This document shows positions 1 through 8,777 of a DNA stretch of 64,000 nucleotides, piece after piece; within the stretch, counting starts at the first letter, position 1; every line of letters begins with the position of its first letter. A model generated the notes under the pieces. That model was given only the letters and a program-made list of their open reading frames with translations. It was not told the origin of the DNA and searched no databases. Position numbers and translations under genes: made by a program. The DNA lies in the NCBI RefSeq assembly GCF_900104655.1, contig NZ_FNWD01000002.1:1224246-1288245 (forward strand). Reading direction: 5' to 3'. Source of the stretch: Millionella massiliensis. Its GTDB lineage: Bacteria > Bacteroidota > Bacteroidia > Bacteroidales > Rikenellaceae.

Positions 1-123
1 GAGAATCGATCGATTTGCCGCGTTGCAACTCGATCGATTCTCCGAACGCGTTTTTTCATACTATTCAGAACTGTTCTTCGACTGCCCTGCGCGGGCGGCG
101 TCCGCGTGCTCGCGGCGGAGCAA
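1..123 (+). repeat. Dispersed nested-palindrome repeat, truncated copy
   Basis: The window opens inside an inner hairpin (about 1-42; arms contain GAGAATCGATCGATT and CGATCGATTCTC). It continues into the GC-rich right arm typical of this family (GACTGCCCTGCGCGGGCGGC, then a CGTGCTCGCGGCGGAGC tail). The left arm lies outside the window. No coding signal was seen. Confidence 0.75.
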
Positions 124-193
124 TGAGAAGTAATTACGCCCATAGATACCACCATTCACTACCGTAACACTGGCATATCCCGACAAACTTCTA

Positions 194-424
194 TTCGAGG
201 CAATACCAATCTGACGGAGTGCCCGAAGGCACCGCCCGCCCGGCGTGAGGGCAGTCCCGGACTGTTCGCCTCGCCAAACAAAAAATGCGTTAAAAAAAGA
301 GAGAATCGACCGATTTGCAACGCGGCAAATCGATCGATTCTCCCAACGCGTTTTTTTCATACTATTCAGAACTGTTCTTCGACTGCCCTGCGCGGGCGGC
401 GGCCGCGTGCTCGCGGCGGAGCAA
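194..424 (+). repeat. Dispersed nested-palindrome repeat, full copy
   Basis: This complete unit has a left arm (TTCGAGGCAATACC, a GTGCCCGAAGGCAC mini-hairpin, GCGTGAGGGCAGT), an inner hairpin at about 301-342, and a right arm (GACTGCCCTGCGCGGGCGGC to CGGCGGAGC). GGGCAGT and ACTGCCC can pair, so the inner hairpin sits inside a larger stem. The stretch 425-567 after it shows no gene. Confidence 0.75.
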
Positions 425-567
425 AGAGGGAGTATTACGGCCAACTATGTTGTGCGTAAATCTTGAAGGCAAATCTCTCGTGGCTACAGCCACCGTATTC
501 GCAGCAGTGCGATGCGGTTTATTGCCCATGCCTTTTCAAAACCCCGACACATTTCTCCATAAGCCAC

Positions 568-1329
568 TCACGGTTCCACCGGGTGCACATCATCCGTCGA
601 ACTGACCTTAATCTGTACACTCTCCCGATAAGTCGTCACCACTCCCACCAAATCAACCTTTCCTTCGGGCAGCACATAGTCCGCAAACGTCGCATACGGA
701 CTGGTATAGACCTTCACCGAACGACCATAACCGATCGAATAAGTTTGCTCACCACTCCAGGTATGCCGTCCCCCTTGGGTAAAACTACCGTCCACGACCC
801 GCACCAAACGCCCAGCCAACGCCTCCGTCACCTCGGGGATCGTCACCTCCAGCGTATCGATCTCCGGCATCGGCTCTTCGGACCGAAACATCATCTGCCG
901 CAGCACCACATCCGACGAAATATAGTCGATTCCCTTGGGATAGTCCGATTCGGGCACACCGACAGCCAGCATCCCGTCCCACAAGCCGAGCCGCAACCCG
1001 TCGAGCCGCACAACGACACGCTCCCCCGGCCGATAAGCCGAATAGGTATCATATGTGCCCGTCAGAACGGCGAGCGACGCGTCGCCCTGCTGAATGACGA
1101 TCATTTTGTAGAAATTCCCCGCCGAATCGGACGTAGTGACCCGTCCACCGACAACGACCCCCTCCGGCATATCCACCTCGCCCCTCTCGTAATAGCTGCG
1201 CACACTGGCCAGCGTGGTATTGGCGTGAGGCGCCGTTTCGTCCGGTTCGGGCAACGCGTCGAAACGATCGTAGCCGCAACCGCCCATGACGAGCAGCAGC
1301 GGCGCAAGAAACAGATATTTCAGACGCAT
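568..1329 (-). CDS. DUF5689 domain lipoprotein
   Basis: This is a 253-residue predicted lipoprotein. I start it at the ATG before MRLKYLFLAPLLLVMGGC because this gives a compact signal peptide with a lipobox ending at Cys19; longer upstream extensions add unlikely sequence. The mature part has the features I associate with DUF5689: an NTTLASVRSYY segment, VVVGGRVTTSDSAGNFYK, and a later GLRLGLWDG region. Such proteins are usually exported to the Bacteroidetes cell surface, and their function is unknown. It lies downstream of the AlaX-like gene on the same strand with a 155-bp gap, so cotranscription is uncertain. Confidence 0.8.
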   Translation of the reverse strand: MRLKYLFLAPLLLVMGGCGYDRFDALPEPDETAPHANTTLASVRSYYERGEVDMPEGVVVGGRVTTSDSAGNFYKMIVIQQGDASLAVLTGTYDTYSAYRPGERVVVRLDGLRLGLWDGMLAVGVPESDYPKGIDYISSDVVLRQMMFRSEEPMPEIDTLEVTIPEVTEALAGRLVRVVDGSFTQGGRHTWSGEQTYSIGYGRSVKVYTSPYATFADYVLPEGKVDLVGVVTTYRESVQIKVSSTDDVHPVEP

Positions 1330-1484
1330 TACAACCATAAAGCTAACCAATCGGACAGCGGACAAGATAACGACAAAAGCGAGGACACAACCCCGCATCG
1401 AACCGCCCATAGCCATACATGCTCCAGCACTCCTTCTCCCCTCCGACACCATCGACACCGACCGGCGACCACCCGCAGGCGGTT

Positions 1485-1952
1485 TTATTGATCGAGTTTG
1501 AAACGGATACGCAGAATTCCGCTCTGCTCGTCGTAGTCAGTCGAGATGATGCGCAGGTGGCCGATCTCGGAAGTGTTCGTCACATGCTCACCAATACAGG
1601 GGCAGCGGTCGTAATCGCCGACGCTGACAATCCGCAACTGCGCATCGGGCCCAGACGCAGCACTCTCCGGCAGGCGCGAGAGGTCGAACTCCGCAGCCGC
1701 TTCGGCATAAGGCACCATCCGGAAAGTGACCGGCAGGTGAAGATCGATCTGATTATTGACCACCCGCGTCAGGTCCTCGACCTCTTCGGAGGTCAGATTG
1801 CGGCCGATGCTGCGAAAATCGAAATCGACCTTCGACTTTTTACGTTCGAGGTGAGTGGTTACAGCCCGGCCGCAACCGAACATCCGCACCATCGTACCGC
1901 CCAAAATATGTTCGGCAGTGTGCATCTCACGCGGATATACTTTTTCGCTCAT
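1485..1952 (-). CDS. AlaX-like alanyl-tRNA editing domain protein
   Basis: This 155-residue protein matches the stand-alone editing domain related to AlaRS/ThrRS second additional domains. The zinc-ligand pattern is clear: HTAEH gives His11 and His15, and RCPCIGEH gives Cys117 (or Cys119) and His123. Known members hydrolyse mischarged tRNA such as Ser-tRNA(Ala) in the cytoplasm. It is short, so it is the editing domain alone with no synthetase or C-Ala domain. The ATG is followed directly by conserved sequence, which supports the start. Exact substrate specificity cannot be read from the sequence. Confidence 0.82.
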   Translation of the reverse strand: MSEKVYPREMHTAEHILGGTMVRMFGCGRAVTTHLERKKSKVDFDFRSIGRNLTSEEVEDLTRVVNNQIDLHLPVTFRMVPYAEAAAEFDLSRLPESAASGPDAQLRIVSVGDYDRCPCIGEHVTNTSEIGHLRIISTDYDEQSGILRIRFKLDQ

Positions 1953-2105
1953 GAAATCAAAGAGTTTATCAGTGGTTATATTGAATTATTCATAACGGGA
2001 AAAAGGCTCAAAAACGTACATCAAGCGTCCTTTCCCCGAATACCGAACGCCTCAACTGCCCAGCCGGCGGTCGTCACTCCACAAGGCAGGGAAGGTCCCC
2101 ATAGC

Positions 2106-2141
2106 ACACGTTCCGGTCGGGAGGCCCCGACCGGAACGTGT
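2106..2141 (-). terminator. Strong stem-loop after the prolyl oligopeptidase gene
   Basis: A perfect 16-bp inverted repeat (arms 2106-2121 and 2126-2141) with a 4-nt loop lies 24 bp past the oligopeptidase stop. There is no U-tract on either side, so it may be a 3'-end stabiliser or processing hairpin rather than a classical intrinsic terminator. Confidence 0.5.
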
Positions 2142-2164
2142 ACAGCAGTCAGGCCCGGTGCGGA

Positions 2165-4291
2165 CTAAAACTCACGCACCCCGGCATTCCACAGGAAGAA
2201 CGACCAGATGTCGGCCTGTTCCTGGATGGTTTTCGAGATCGGTTTGCCCGCACCGTGACCGGCATCGGACTCGACACGCAGCAGAATCGGCTGGTCGCAA
2301 CCCTGTGCCGCCTGGAGCGTGGCACCGAACTTGAAGGAGTGGGCCGGCACGACACGGTCGTCGTGATCGGCCGTCATGATCAGCGTCGGCGGATAGCAGG
2401 TGCCCGGCTTGATGTTATGCAGCGGCGAGTATTTGTAGAGGTACGGAAAATCGGCGGCATTGTCGGCCGAGCCGTACTCCACGACCCACCCCCAACCGAT
2501 CGTAAAGCGGTGGTACCGCAGCATGTCGAGCACGCCGACCATCGGGAAGGTGGCGCAATAGAGGTCGGGACGCTGCGTCAGGCAGGCCCCCACCAGCAGC
2601 CCGCCGTTCGAACCGCCGGCGATGGCCAGTTTTTTCGGCGAGGTATATTTTTCGGCGATCAGGTACTCGGCCGCAGCGATAAAGTCGTCAAAGACATTCT
2701 GTTTCTTTTCGAGCATCCCGGCACGGTGCCAGGCCTCGCCATACTCGCCGCCACCGCGGATGTTGGCCAGCGCGTAGATCCCGCCTTGTTCGAGCAGCAG
2801 GATGTTCGAGGGCGAGAATCCCGGCGTACGGCTGATGTTGAATCCGCCGTAGGCATAGAGGTAAACCGGGTTGTTGCCATCGCGTTTGAGGCCTTTTTTG
2901 TAGACCAGGAACATCGGCACGCGCGTACCGTCTTTCGAAGTGTAGAAGACCTGTTCCACCTCGAAGGCCGAGACGTCGAAGTTGACCTTGGTCTGGCGAT
3001 AGAGGGTCGAGGTTCCGTCGGCCAGCGAGTAACGGTAGGAGGTCGGCGGCACGTTGAAGCTGCTGAAGCCGTAGAAGACCTCCGTATCGTCCTGCTCGCC
3101 GTCAAATCCACTGACGGTACCGATGCCGGGCAGGGTGATTTCGCGCACCAGTTTACCCGAGCGGTCGTACTGGCAGACCCGGCTCGACGCATCCTTCAGA
3201 TAGCCGGCCATGAGCGACCCGCCGGCCGTGGTGACCCACTGGAGCAGGTTTTCGCTCTGCGGGATGACATCCTCAACCGCGGGCACAGCGGCACGCAGAT
3301 CGACCGACACCAGCCGGAAGTTCGGAGCCTCGTCGTTGGTCAGCACCAGCGCCCGGTCGTCCCGGCAGTCGACGATGGCGTAGTCGTTGGCAAAGCCCGG
3401 GAAGAGCGTTTTGAAACCGGCACCGGGAGCGGTGAGGTCCTTGTAGAGGATTTCGGTGCCGCTGGTTCCCTCGGAAGCGACGATAAAGAGCCACTTGAAG
3501 TCGTCGCTCACCTGGCCCGAGAAGTAGCGCAACGGGTGTTCCTTATCTTCATACACCAACTGGTCTTCGGCCTGCGAGGTGCCGAGTTTGTGGAAATAGA
3601 CCTTCTGGTACTCGTTTTTGGCCGAATAGGCGCTGGCTCCGGGAGCGGGTGCATCGTAACGGCTGTAGTAGAAACCGTCCTTACCCCAGCTGGCCCCGCT
3701 GAACTTGACCCACTCGATCTTGTCGGCGAGCTGTTTGCGGGTGGCCACCTCCATCACGAAGATTTCGACCCAGTCCGACCCCGACTTCGAGACCGAATAG
3801 GCCGCATAACGATCGTCTTTCGAGAAGGTGACGGTGTTCAGCGCCACGGTCCCGTTCTCGGAGAGGGTGTTGGGGTCGAGGAACACTTCGGGCGTTCCGT
3901 CCAGCCCCTTCTGATAGTAGAGTACGCTCTGGTTCTGAAGCCCGTCGTTCTTGTAGAAGAAGTAGTACTCACCCACACGGAACGGGGTGCCCTCCTTCAG
4001 ATAGTCGTAGAGCTGGGTGAGCCGCTCCTTGATGCGGTCACGGTAGGGAATTTGCGACAGGTAGTCCTGCGTCACTTCGTTCTCGGCCTTGACCCAGGCA
4101 GCCGTTTCGGCCGAATTGTCGTCTTCGAGCCAACGGTACGGGTCTTTGACGATCGTACCGTGATAGTCGTCCTGCACGGTGGTGTCCATGCGGGCAACCG
4201 GATAGGGTTTCGTCTTGATGGTCATGGTGTTCTGGCAACCGGCGAACGCCGCGGCAAGGGCGGCGACACCGCATAGGGTATAGAATTTCAT
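2165..4291 (-). CDS. Prolyl oligopeptidase family serine peptidase (S9A), lipoprotein
   Basis: This 708-residue protein has the length and architecture of prolyl oligopeptidases: a signal peptide with lipobox (AAAFAGC), an N-terminal region with the DPYRWLED motif, a beta-propeller, and a C-terminal alpha/beta hydrolase. The triad is visible: Ser561 in GGSNGGLL, Asp in TADHDDRVVP (about 642-645), and His679 in DAGHGAG. It should cleave short peptides after proline in the periplasm or at the outer membrane. The start is at MKFYTLCGV because it creates the lipobox; upstream codons are non-conserved. It appears monocistronic. Confidence 0.93.
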   Translation of the reverse strand: MKFYTLCGVAALAAAFAGCQNTMTIKTKPYPVARMDTTVQDDYHGTIVKDPYRWLEDDNSAETAAWVKAENEVTQDYLSQIPYRDRIKERLTQLYDYLKEGTPFRVGEYYFFYKNDGLQNQSVLYYQKGLDGTPEVFLDPNTLSENGTVALNTVTFSKDDRYAAYSVSKSGSDWVEIFVMEVATRKQLADKIEWVKFSGASWGKDGFYYSRYDAPAPGASAYSAKNEYQKVYFHKLGTSQAEDQLVYEDKEHPLRYFSGQVSDDFKWLFIVASEGTSGTEILYKDLTAPGAGFKTLFPGFANDYAIVDCRDDRALVLTNDEAPNFRLVSVDLRAAVPAVEDVIPQSENLLQWVTTAGGSLMAGYLKDASSRVCQYDRSGKLVREITLPGIGTVSGFDGEQDDTEVFYGFSSFNVPPTSYRYSLADGTSTLYRQTKVNFDVSAFEVEQVFYTSKDGTRVPMFLVYKKGLKRDGNNPVYLYAYGGFNISRTPGFSPSNILLLEQGGIYALANIRGGGEYGEAWHRAGMLEKKQNVFDDFIAAAEYLIAEKYTSPKKLAIAGGSNGGLLVGACLTQRPDLYCATFPMVGVLDMLRYHRFTIGWGWVVEYGSADNAADFPYLYKYSPLHNIKPGTCYPPTLIMTADHDDRVVPAHSFKFGATLQAAQGCDQPILLRVESDAGHGAGKPISKTIQEQADIWSFFLWNAGVREF

Positions 4292-4316
4292 AGGCAACAA
4301 ATTTTTCTGCTCTTTT

Positions 4317-4380
4317 TGGGGCGCAACACTTTCTGGAGCGCAACGCTTGGGGGTACACATTTTTGGGAGTGCAACACTTC
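4317..4380. repeat. Short degenerate tandem repeat upstream of the oligopeptidase gene
   Basis: Four imperfect units of about 16 bp resemble GGGGCGCAACACTT. They occupy the 5' leader/promoter region of the minus-strand oligopeptidase gene. Between 4381 and 4809 I see no gene. Confidence 0.4.
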
Positions 4381-4809
4381 CCGTCGTTCCAACTCACGAC
4401 ACCAAGGTCGTTACTGCCAAATTGCCCGAAAGCTTGCCCACACTCGTTTCAGGGCCGATTATCAAGCCTTTTGACCCAAAGCAAGGCGATGTTTCCGTCA
4501 CGGAAGTCCGCTTTTCGCCAGAAACACAGCCTCTACATCGCAGCAAACACTTTCAGAGGAGTGATATCTATAGACCACATATTTCCTCTCCGTTTTCGCT
4601 GGGGTTTCCGGCTTCCATCGCAACAATGTGACGCCCTTTTTCAGAGAGTAAATGTACTATTTTTTTGCGATTCACGGGAGTCGCCGGCCGACATCCTCTC
4701 TTTCTGCTCCCCTACCCCACCATCGTCCATCGACCGGAACCTATCAACAACGTTCCGTCTCGGCCGTTGCACCCGCCGCTATCCGGATTACAGGACGAGG
4801 GTGAGATTT

Positions 4810-4842
4810 TTTGCCCCGTGCCGGTTTTTGTATGTATCTTTG
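4810..4842 (+). promoter_or_regulatory. Bacteroidetes-type promoter for the vWA/WG pair
   Basis: TTTG at 4810-4813 and TATCTTTG (TAnnTTTG consensus) at 4835-4842 are separated by 21 bp. Transcription would start near 4850, giving a leader of about 165 nt before the vWA start. Confidence 0.55.
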
Positions 4843-5015
4843 TAGAGACGGCTCTTCCCGTCGCCTTCTGCGCGTGCAGTTGGGGCCCGTTCGTTCCCGC
4901 CGGATTTCTCGTTCCGGGATTGATCCTCCGCCGATCATCCCGCCTCCGACCGAAGTCCCGACCCGAACGAGACACCACCGCACCGGCAACCCCTATTCAC
5001 CCAACACCCCACTCC

Positions 5016-5879
5016 ATGAGTTACCTGGCCCGCATCACCCAGACCTGCCCCACTGCCATCGTGCTGCTGGTCGATCAATCCGGCTCGATGGCCGAACCGA
5101 CCCGATGGAACGGTCGCGACGTCACCAAGTCGCAAGCCGTCGCCACTGCCATCAACACCCTGCTCGCCGAACTGGTCGCCCGATCGCGACGCACCGCCGG
5201 CTACCAACACTACTACGACATCGCCGTGGTGGGCTACTCGGCCTCCGAAGTGCGTTCGGCGCTGCCCACCATGGGCGACGAATGGTTTCTGACTCCGGAA
5301 GAGTTGGCCGACAACCCCGTCGAGGTGCGCGACGTGCAACGTTTTCGCACCCTGCCCGACGGACGTCAAATCGCCACCGTCATGCGCGAACCGGTGTGGG
5401 TACGTCCGGCCGCAGAGTGGAACACCCCGATGGTGGCCGCTCTGGAGAAAGCCCACGAGTTGCTGCACGCATGGTGCGCCCGTCACAAGGGATCCCCCTG
5501 CTACCCGCCCACCGTCATCAACATCACGGACGGCGAGGCGACCGACGGCACTCCGGAAAAGGTAGCCGCAGCAGCCGCACGACTCCGTTCACTGGCTACG
5601 GCCGACGGCAACCTACTGCTGCTGAACATCCACATCAGCCATTCGGAACATACACCGATTCTCTTCCCCGCCACGGCCGACGAGTTGCCCGAAGATCGTT
5701 ACGCCCGGCTGCTGTTCGACATATCGAGCCCGATGCCGCCGCTCTACCGCGACGAGATTGCCCGCACGACAGGCCGCCCGATGACCGTTCCGGTGCGCGG
5801 CATGGCCTACCACGCCAACGTGACCGACCTGGTCCGCATGATGAACATCGGCACCGCCACATCCGACCTGCTGCTATGA
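5016..5879 (+). CDS. von Willebrand factor A domain protein
   Basis: This 287-residue protein is essentially one vWA domain. The MIDAS metal site is visible as DQSGSM near residue 20 and NITDGEATDG further on. There is no signal peptide or membrane segment, so it is probably cytoplasmic. I start at MSYLARITQTCP, because upstream in-frame sequence is low-complexity and lies before or across the promoter. It overlaps the next gene by 4 bp (ATGA), implying translational coupling. vWA proteins of this type mediate protein-protein contacts in stress or conflict systems; no specific partner beyond the coupled gene can be named. Confidence 0.82.
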   Translation: MSYLARITQTCPTAIVLLVDQSGSMAEPTRWNGRDVTKSQAVATAINTLLAELVARSRRTAGYQHYYDIAVVGYSASEVRSALPTMGDEWFLTPEELADNPVEVRDVQRFRTLPDGRQIATVMREPVWVRPAAEWNTPMVAALEKAHELLHAWCARHKGSPCYPPTVINITDGEATDGTPEKVAAAAARLRSLATADGNLLLLNIHISHSEHTPILFPATADELPEDRYARLLFDISSPMPPLYRDEIARTTGRPMTVPVRGMAYHANVTDLVRMMNIGTATSDLLL

Positions 5880-6814
5880 CGCTCCACCGCCCCTATCCCT
5901 CCATCGGCGACTACATCGAGACAATCGCCAACCCTTCGGGCCGTTTTGCCACCCTCCGCGACCTGCATCCCGTGACCGATCCGACCGGTCTTCCGGTCTA
6001 TGTCTGCGGTACGGGGCGGGTTACCTTTCGCGTCACGCTGAACGGCCACGCCCACGACCTGACCTGCTTCACCACCCCGGCCGCCCTTCGGAACGCTCAC
6101 CGCTACGGACAGTTGCTACCCGACGAAGCCTTTGTCTTCGGCGAGGATGGTACCGGCGCCTACTATCCGGTCGCGTTGCGTGCCGTGGAAACACCGGCCG
6201 ATACCGATTCTTCCTCGATTGAGCCTGAGGACACACCTGCCACAGAGGATTCTTCGACCGACGTACCTATCTCTGACGAACCCGACAGCGCGGGCGAACT
6301 ATACGAAGGATTGCGGGTAGTGGTCCGCGGTGATCTTTTCGGCTATGCTGATGCGGCAGGACACCTCGTGATCGAAGCACAGTATGTTTGGGCGGGCGAC
6401 TTCGGCGAAGGCCGGGCCGCCGTGGCTGTCGCCGCACCGGGTGACGAACAGGGAACACTGATGGGCCTTATCAACCAGGAGGGCCGTCAGGTGATCGCTC
6501 CGATTTACGATGACCTGTCGTGGGACGGTTCGCGGTTTGCATACGTCGAACGCGACGGTCGTTACGGCTGCCTCGACCGCATGGGACACACGGTCGTTCC
6601 GCTGCAATACGATTGGATGGGTGAATTCGACTACGGCTATGCACTGATTCGTCGGGGCGACTGCTGGGGATACGTCAGCGAACAAGGTGAAGAGGTCGCC
6701 CCCGGAGCAATATACGCGGATGCCCGCTCGGTCTCGGCCGACGGTACAGCCCAGGTTCTCCCCGCCGGAAGCGACACGTGGGAGACTATCCGCCTGCCCA
6801 GAATCAAGAGCTAA
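5876..6814 (+). CDS. WG-repeat protein coupled to the vWA gene
   Basis: This 312-residue protein starts inside the stop of the vWA gene (ATGA overlap). The N-terminal 105 residues form a domain I do not recognise. An acidic Ser/Thr/Pro-rich linker (about 108-138) follows, then at least three WG-type repeats (GLRVVVRGDLFGYADAAGH, GLINQEGRQVIAPIYDD, YGCLDRMGHTVVPLQYDW, WGYVSEQGEEVAPG). WG repeats are usually protein-interaction beta modules. Coupling suggests the two proteins form a complex. The role is unknown. A repeat element follows directly. Confidence 0.75.
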   Translation: MTLHRPYPSIGDYIETIANPSGRFATLRDLHPVTDPTGLPVYVCGTGRVTFRVTLNGHAHDLTCFTTPAALRNAHRYGQLLPDEAFVFGEDGTGAYYPVALRAVETPADTDSSSIEPEDTPATEDSSTDVPISDEPDSAGELYEGLRVVVRGDLFGYADAAGHLVIEAQYVWAGDFGEGRAAVAVAAPGDEQGTLMGLINQEGRQVIAPIYDDLSWDGSRFAYVERDGRYGCLDRMGHTVVPLQYDWMGEFDYGYALIRRGDCWGYVSEQGEEVAPGAIYADARSVSADGTAQVLPAGSDTWETIRLPRIKS

Positions 6815-6872
6815 CCACTTATTCCCCACTATAATCCCCTCTATCGGATTCCCGCAGCGGAGCTGCAATTGA

Positions 6873-7097
6873 TTTGCGGTGACAGCTGACAGACATAAAG
6901 TGTACGGCACAGCCCCGGTTCGAGGTAATACCACTCTGCCGGGGTGGCCGAAGCCACCGCCCGCCCGGCGTGAGGGCAGTCCCGTACTGGTTCATTGGCA
7001 GATGATAGAATATATGATACACAATCTATTCCAACGAATAGATTGTGTGTCGATCAAAAAAAACGTTCATCGACTGCCCTGCGCGGGCGGCGTCCGC
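6873..7097 (+). repeat. Dispersed nested-palindrome repeat
   Basis: This is a full unit: a leader (GACAGCTGACAGACATAAAG), left arm with GCGTGAGGGCAGT, an inner hairpin around 7017-7055 (ATACACAATCTATTC pairing with GAATAGATTGTGTGT), and the right arm ACTGCCCTGCGCGGGCGGC. The inner stem differs completely from the one at 301-342. Confidence 0.75.
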
Positions 7098-7432
7098 GTG
7101 CTCGCGGCGGAGCGTGCGATACTCCGTATCGCTTACGTTGTTAGAAATCTCTCTGTCGGAGTGCCCGGAGGCACCGTACTCGCGGTGGAGCGTGCGATAC
7201 TGCGTATCGCTTACGTCGTTAGAAACCCCTCTGACGGAGTGCCCGGAGGCACCGTGCTCGCGGCGGAGCGTGCGATACTACGTATCGCTTATTTCGTTAG
7301 AGACCTCTCTGACGGAGTGCCCGGAGGCACCGTGCTCGCGGCGGAGCAGGCGATACTGCGTATCGCTTATGTTGTTAGAAACCCCTCTGTCGGAGTGCCC
7401 GGAGACACCGTGCTCGCGGCGGAAGCAAGGAT
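7098..7432 (+). repeat. 78-bp tandem repeat, four copies plus a partial
   Basis: Units begin at 7098, 7176, 7254, 7332 and a partial at 7410, giving an exact 78-bp period. Each carries GTGCTCGCGGCGGAGC, a palindrome of the form GCGATACTGCGTATCGC, and CGGAGTGCCCGGAGGCACC. The period is a multiple of three, so a frame runs through open with a 26-residue repeat; I consider this non-coding. Confidence 0.85.
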
Positions 7433-7460
7433 TTAGTAACTTTACACCCCGAAACCCCAT

Positions 7461-8771
7461 ATGATTACTAACCCTAAACCCTATTCACCCATGACACCCA
7501 GTACGATCGGTGCCGCCACGTCCCAGCAACAGCCGACAGCCCCGGAGACCCGTAAACCCCGGGACCCAAACCCCAACCACCGCATCGAAGTGGTCGACGC
7601 CCTGCGAGGCATTGCCCTGTTTGCGATCGTCATCCTGCACTGTTTCGAACACTACAACCTGTACCACATTCCCGAGAACTATCCGCAGTGGCTCACCGCA
7701 CTCGACCGCGGCGTGTGGGACACCACCTGGTTTCTGATGGCCGGCAAAGCCTTCTCGACCTTCTCGCTGCTGTTCGGACTCAGCTTCTACATCCAGCTCC
7801 GAAACGCCGAACGACGCGGACTCCACTTCCGCGGACGGTTCGTCTGGCGGATGCTCCTGCTGGTACTCTTTTCGCAGTTCCACTCCCTGTTCTACAACGG
7901 TGACATCCTGTTGCTTTATGCCGTGATGGGGCTTTTCCTGGTGGCCGTGTCGCGTCTCTCGACCCGCGCCATGCTCATCCTGGCCGGCGTGATGATCCTC
8001 CAGCCCGTGGAGTGGATCCGGATGCTCTGTGCCCTGGGCGACATTCCCCTGCCCGAGTACGGAAACCACTGGATGGAGTATGCCCGGCTGGCCAAACCTG
8101 TCATGGAGTCCGGCAGCCTGACCGAAGTGGTGGGCTCGAACATCACCTACGGACAGCTCTACGGTAACCTGTGGCAGATCGAAAACGGACGCATATTCCA
8201 GATCGGCGGACTCTTCCTGTTCGGGACGGCGGCCGGGCGGCTCGACCTATTCTCCGACACCCCGCGCTCCATCGCCCTGTGGAAAAAGATTACCCTTTAC
8301 GCCGCGTTGCTCTTCGTGCCCGTCAATCTGCTGCGCATGGTGGTGCCCGACATGGTGCAGGGCGACCCCCGGTTGCTGATGCCGGTGGAGATTGCGCTGC
8401 CCTCGATCACCAACTTCCTGATGATGTGTTTCCTGGTGGGCTGTTTCGTACTGCTGTGGTACGACCGCGGGAAAGGGTACCGATTCCAGCGCCTTTTCAT
8501 CCCCTTCGGTCGGATGAGCCTGACCAATTATATTGCTCAGTCCATTATCGGCGTGACGCTCTTCTACGGTTTCGGCCTGGGGCTGTACCGCACCACCGGC
8601 GCAACGGCCTGTCTGCTCATAGCCGTGGGAATTTTCGCCCTGTTGTGGGGTTTCAGCCGGTGGTGGTTATCGCGTCACCGTCAGGGGCCGCTGGAGTGGA
8701 TTTGGAAACGCCTCACGTGGATAGGGGTTCCTTCGCAACGGAGAGCAGACTCAACCGCCGCGAAGCAGTGA
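7461..8771 (+). CDS. DUF418 (YeiB-like) multipass membrane protein
   Basis: This 436-residue inner-membrane protein has about ten hydrophobic segments. The N-terminal signature RIEVVDALRGIALFAIVILH and the C-terminal FGRMSLTNYIAQS motif, followed by two more membrane segments, fit the DUF418/YeiB family, which is related to membrane acyltransferases. The start could be 7461 or the next ATG at 7491; the polar 40-residue leader is not conserved-looking. Function is not established. It is flanked on both sides by repeat arrays and appears to be a single-gene unit. Confidence 0.82.
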   Translation: MITNPKPYSPMTPSTIGAATSQQQPTAPETRKPRDPNPNHRIEVVDALRGIALFAIVILHCFEHYNLYHIPENYPQWLTALDRGVWDTTWFLMAGKAFSTFSLLFGLSFYIQLRNAERRGLHFRGRFVWRMLLLVLFSQFHSLFYNGDILLLYAVMGLFLVAVSRLSTRAMLILAGVMILQPVEWIRMLCALGDIPLPEYGNHWMEYARLAKPVMESGSLTEVVGSNITYGQLYGNLWQIENGRIFQIGGLFLFGTAAGRLDLFSDTPRSIALWKKITLYAALLFVPVNLLRMVVPDMVQGDPRLLMPVEIALPSITNFLMMCFLVGCFVLLWYDRGKGYRFQRLFIPFGRMSLTNYIAQSIIGVTLFYGFGLGLYRTTGATACLLIAVGIFALLWGFSRWWLSRHRQGPLEWIWKRLTWIGVPSQRRADSTAAKQ

Positions 8772-8777
8772 TTTGTT

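Noticed and set aside
2138..4276. Long plus-strand frame opposite the oligopeptidase gene
   Set aside because: It is an antisense shadow of a GC-rich gene; the minus-strand product has a full catalytic triad and signal peptide.
4744..4989. Minus-strand frames in the vWA leader region
   Set aside because: Basic low-complexity translation, no domain, and they lie across a plus-strand promoter.
6879..7436. Open frames through the 78-bp tandem repeat encoding 26-residue repeats
   Set aside because: More than one frame stays open simply because the period is a multiple of three. The same DNA occurs in non-coding repeat copies elsewhere, and there is no start context or domain.
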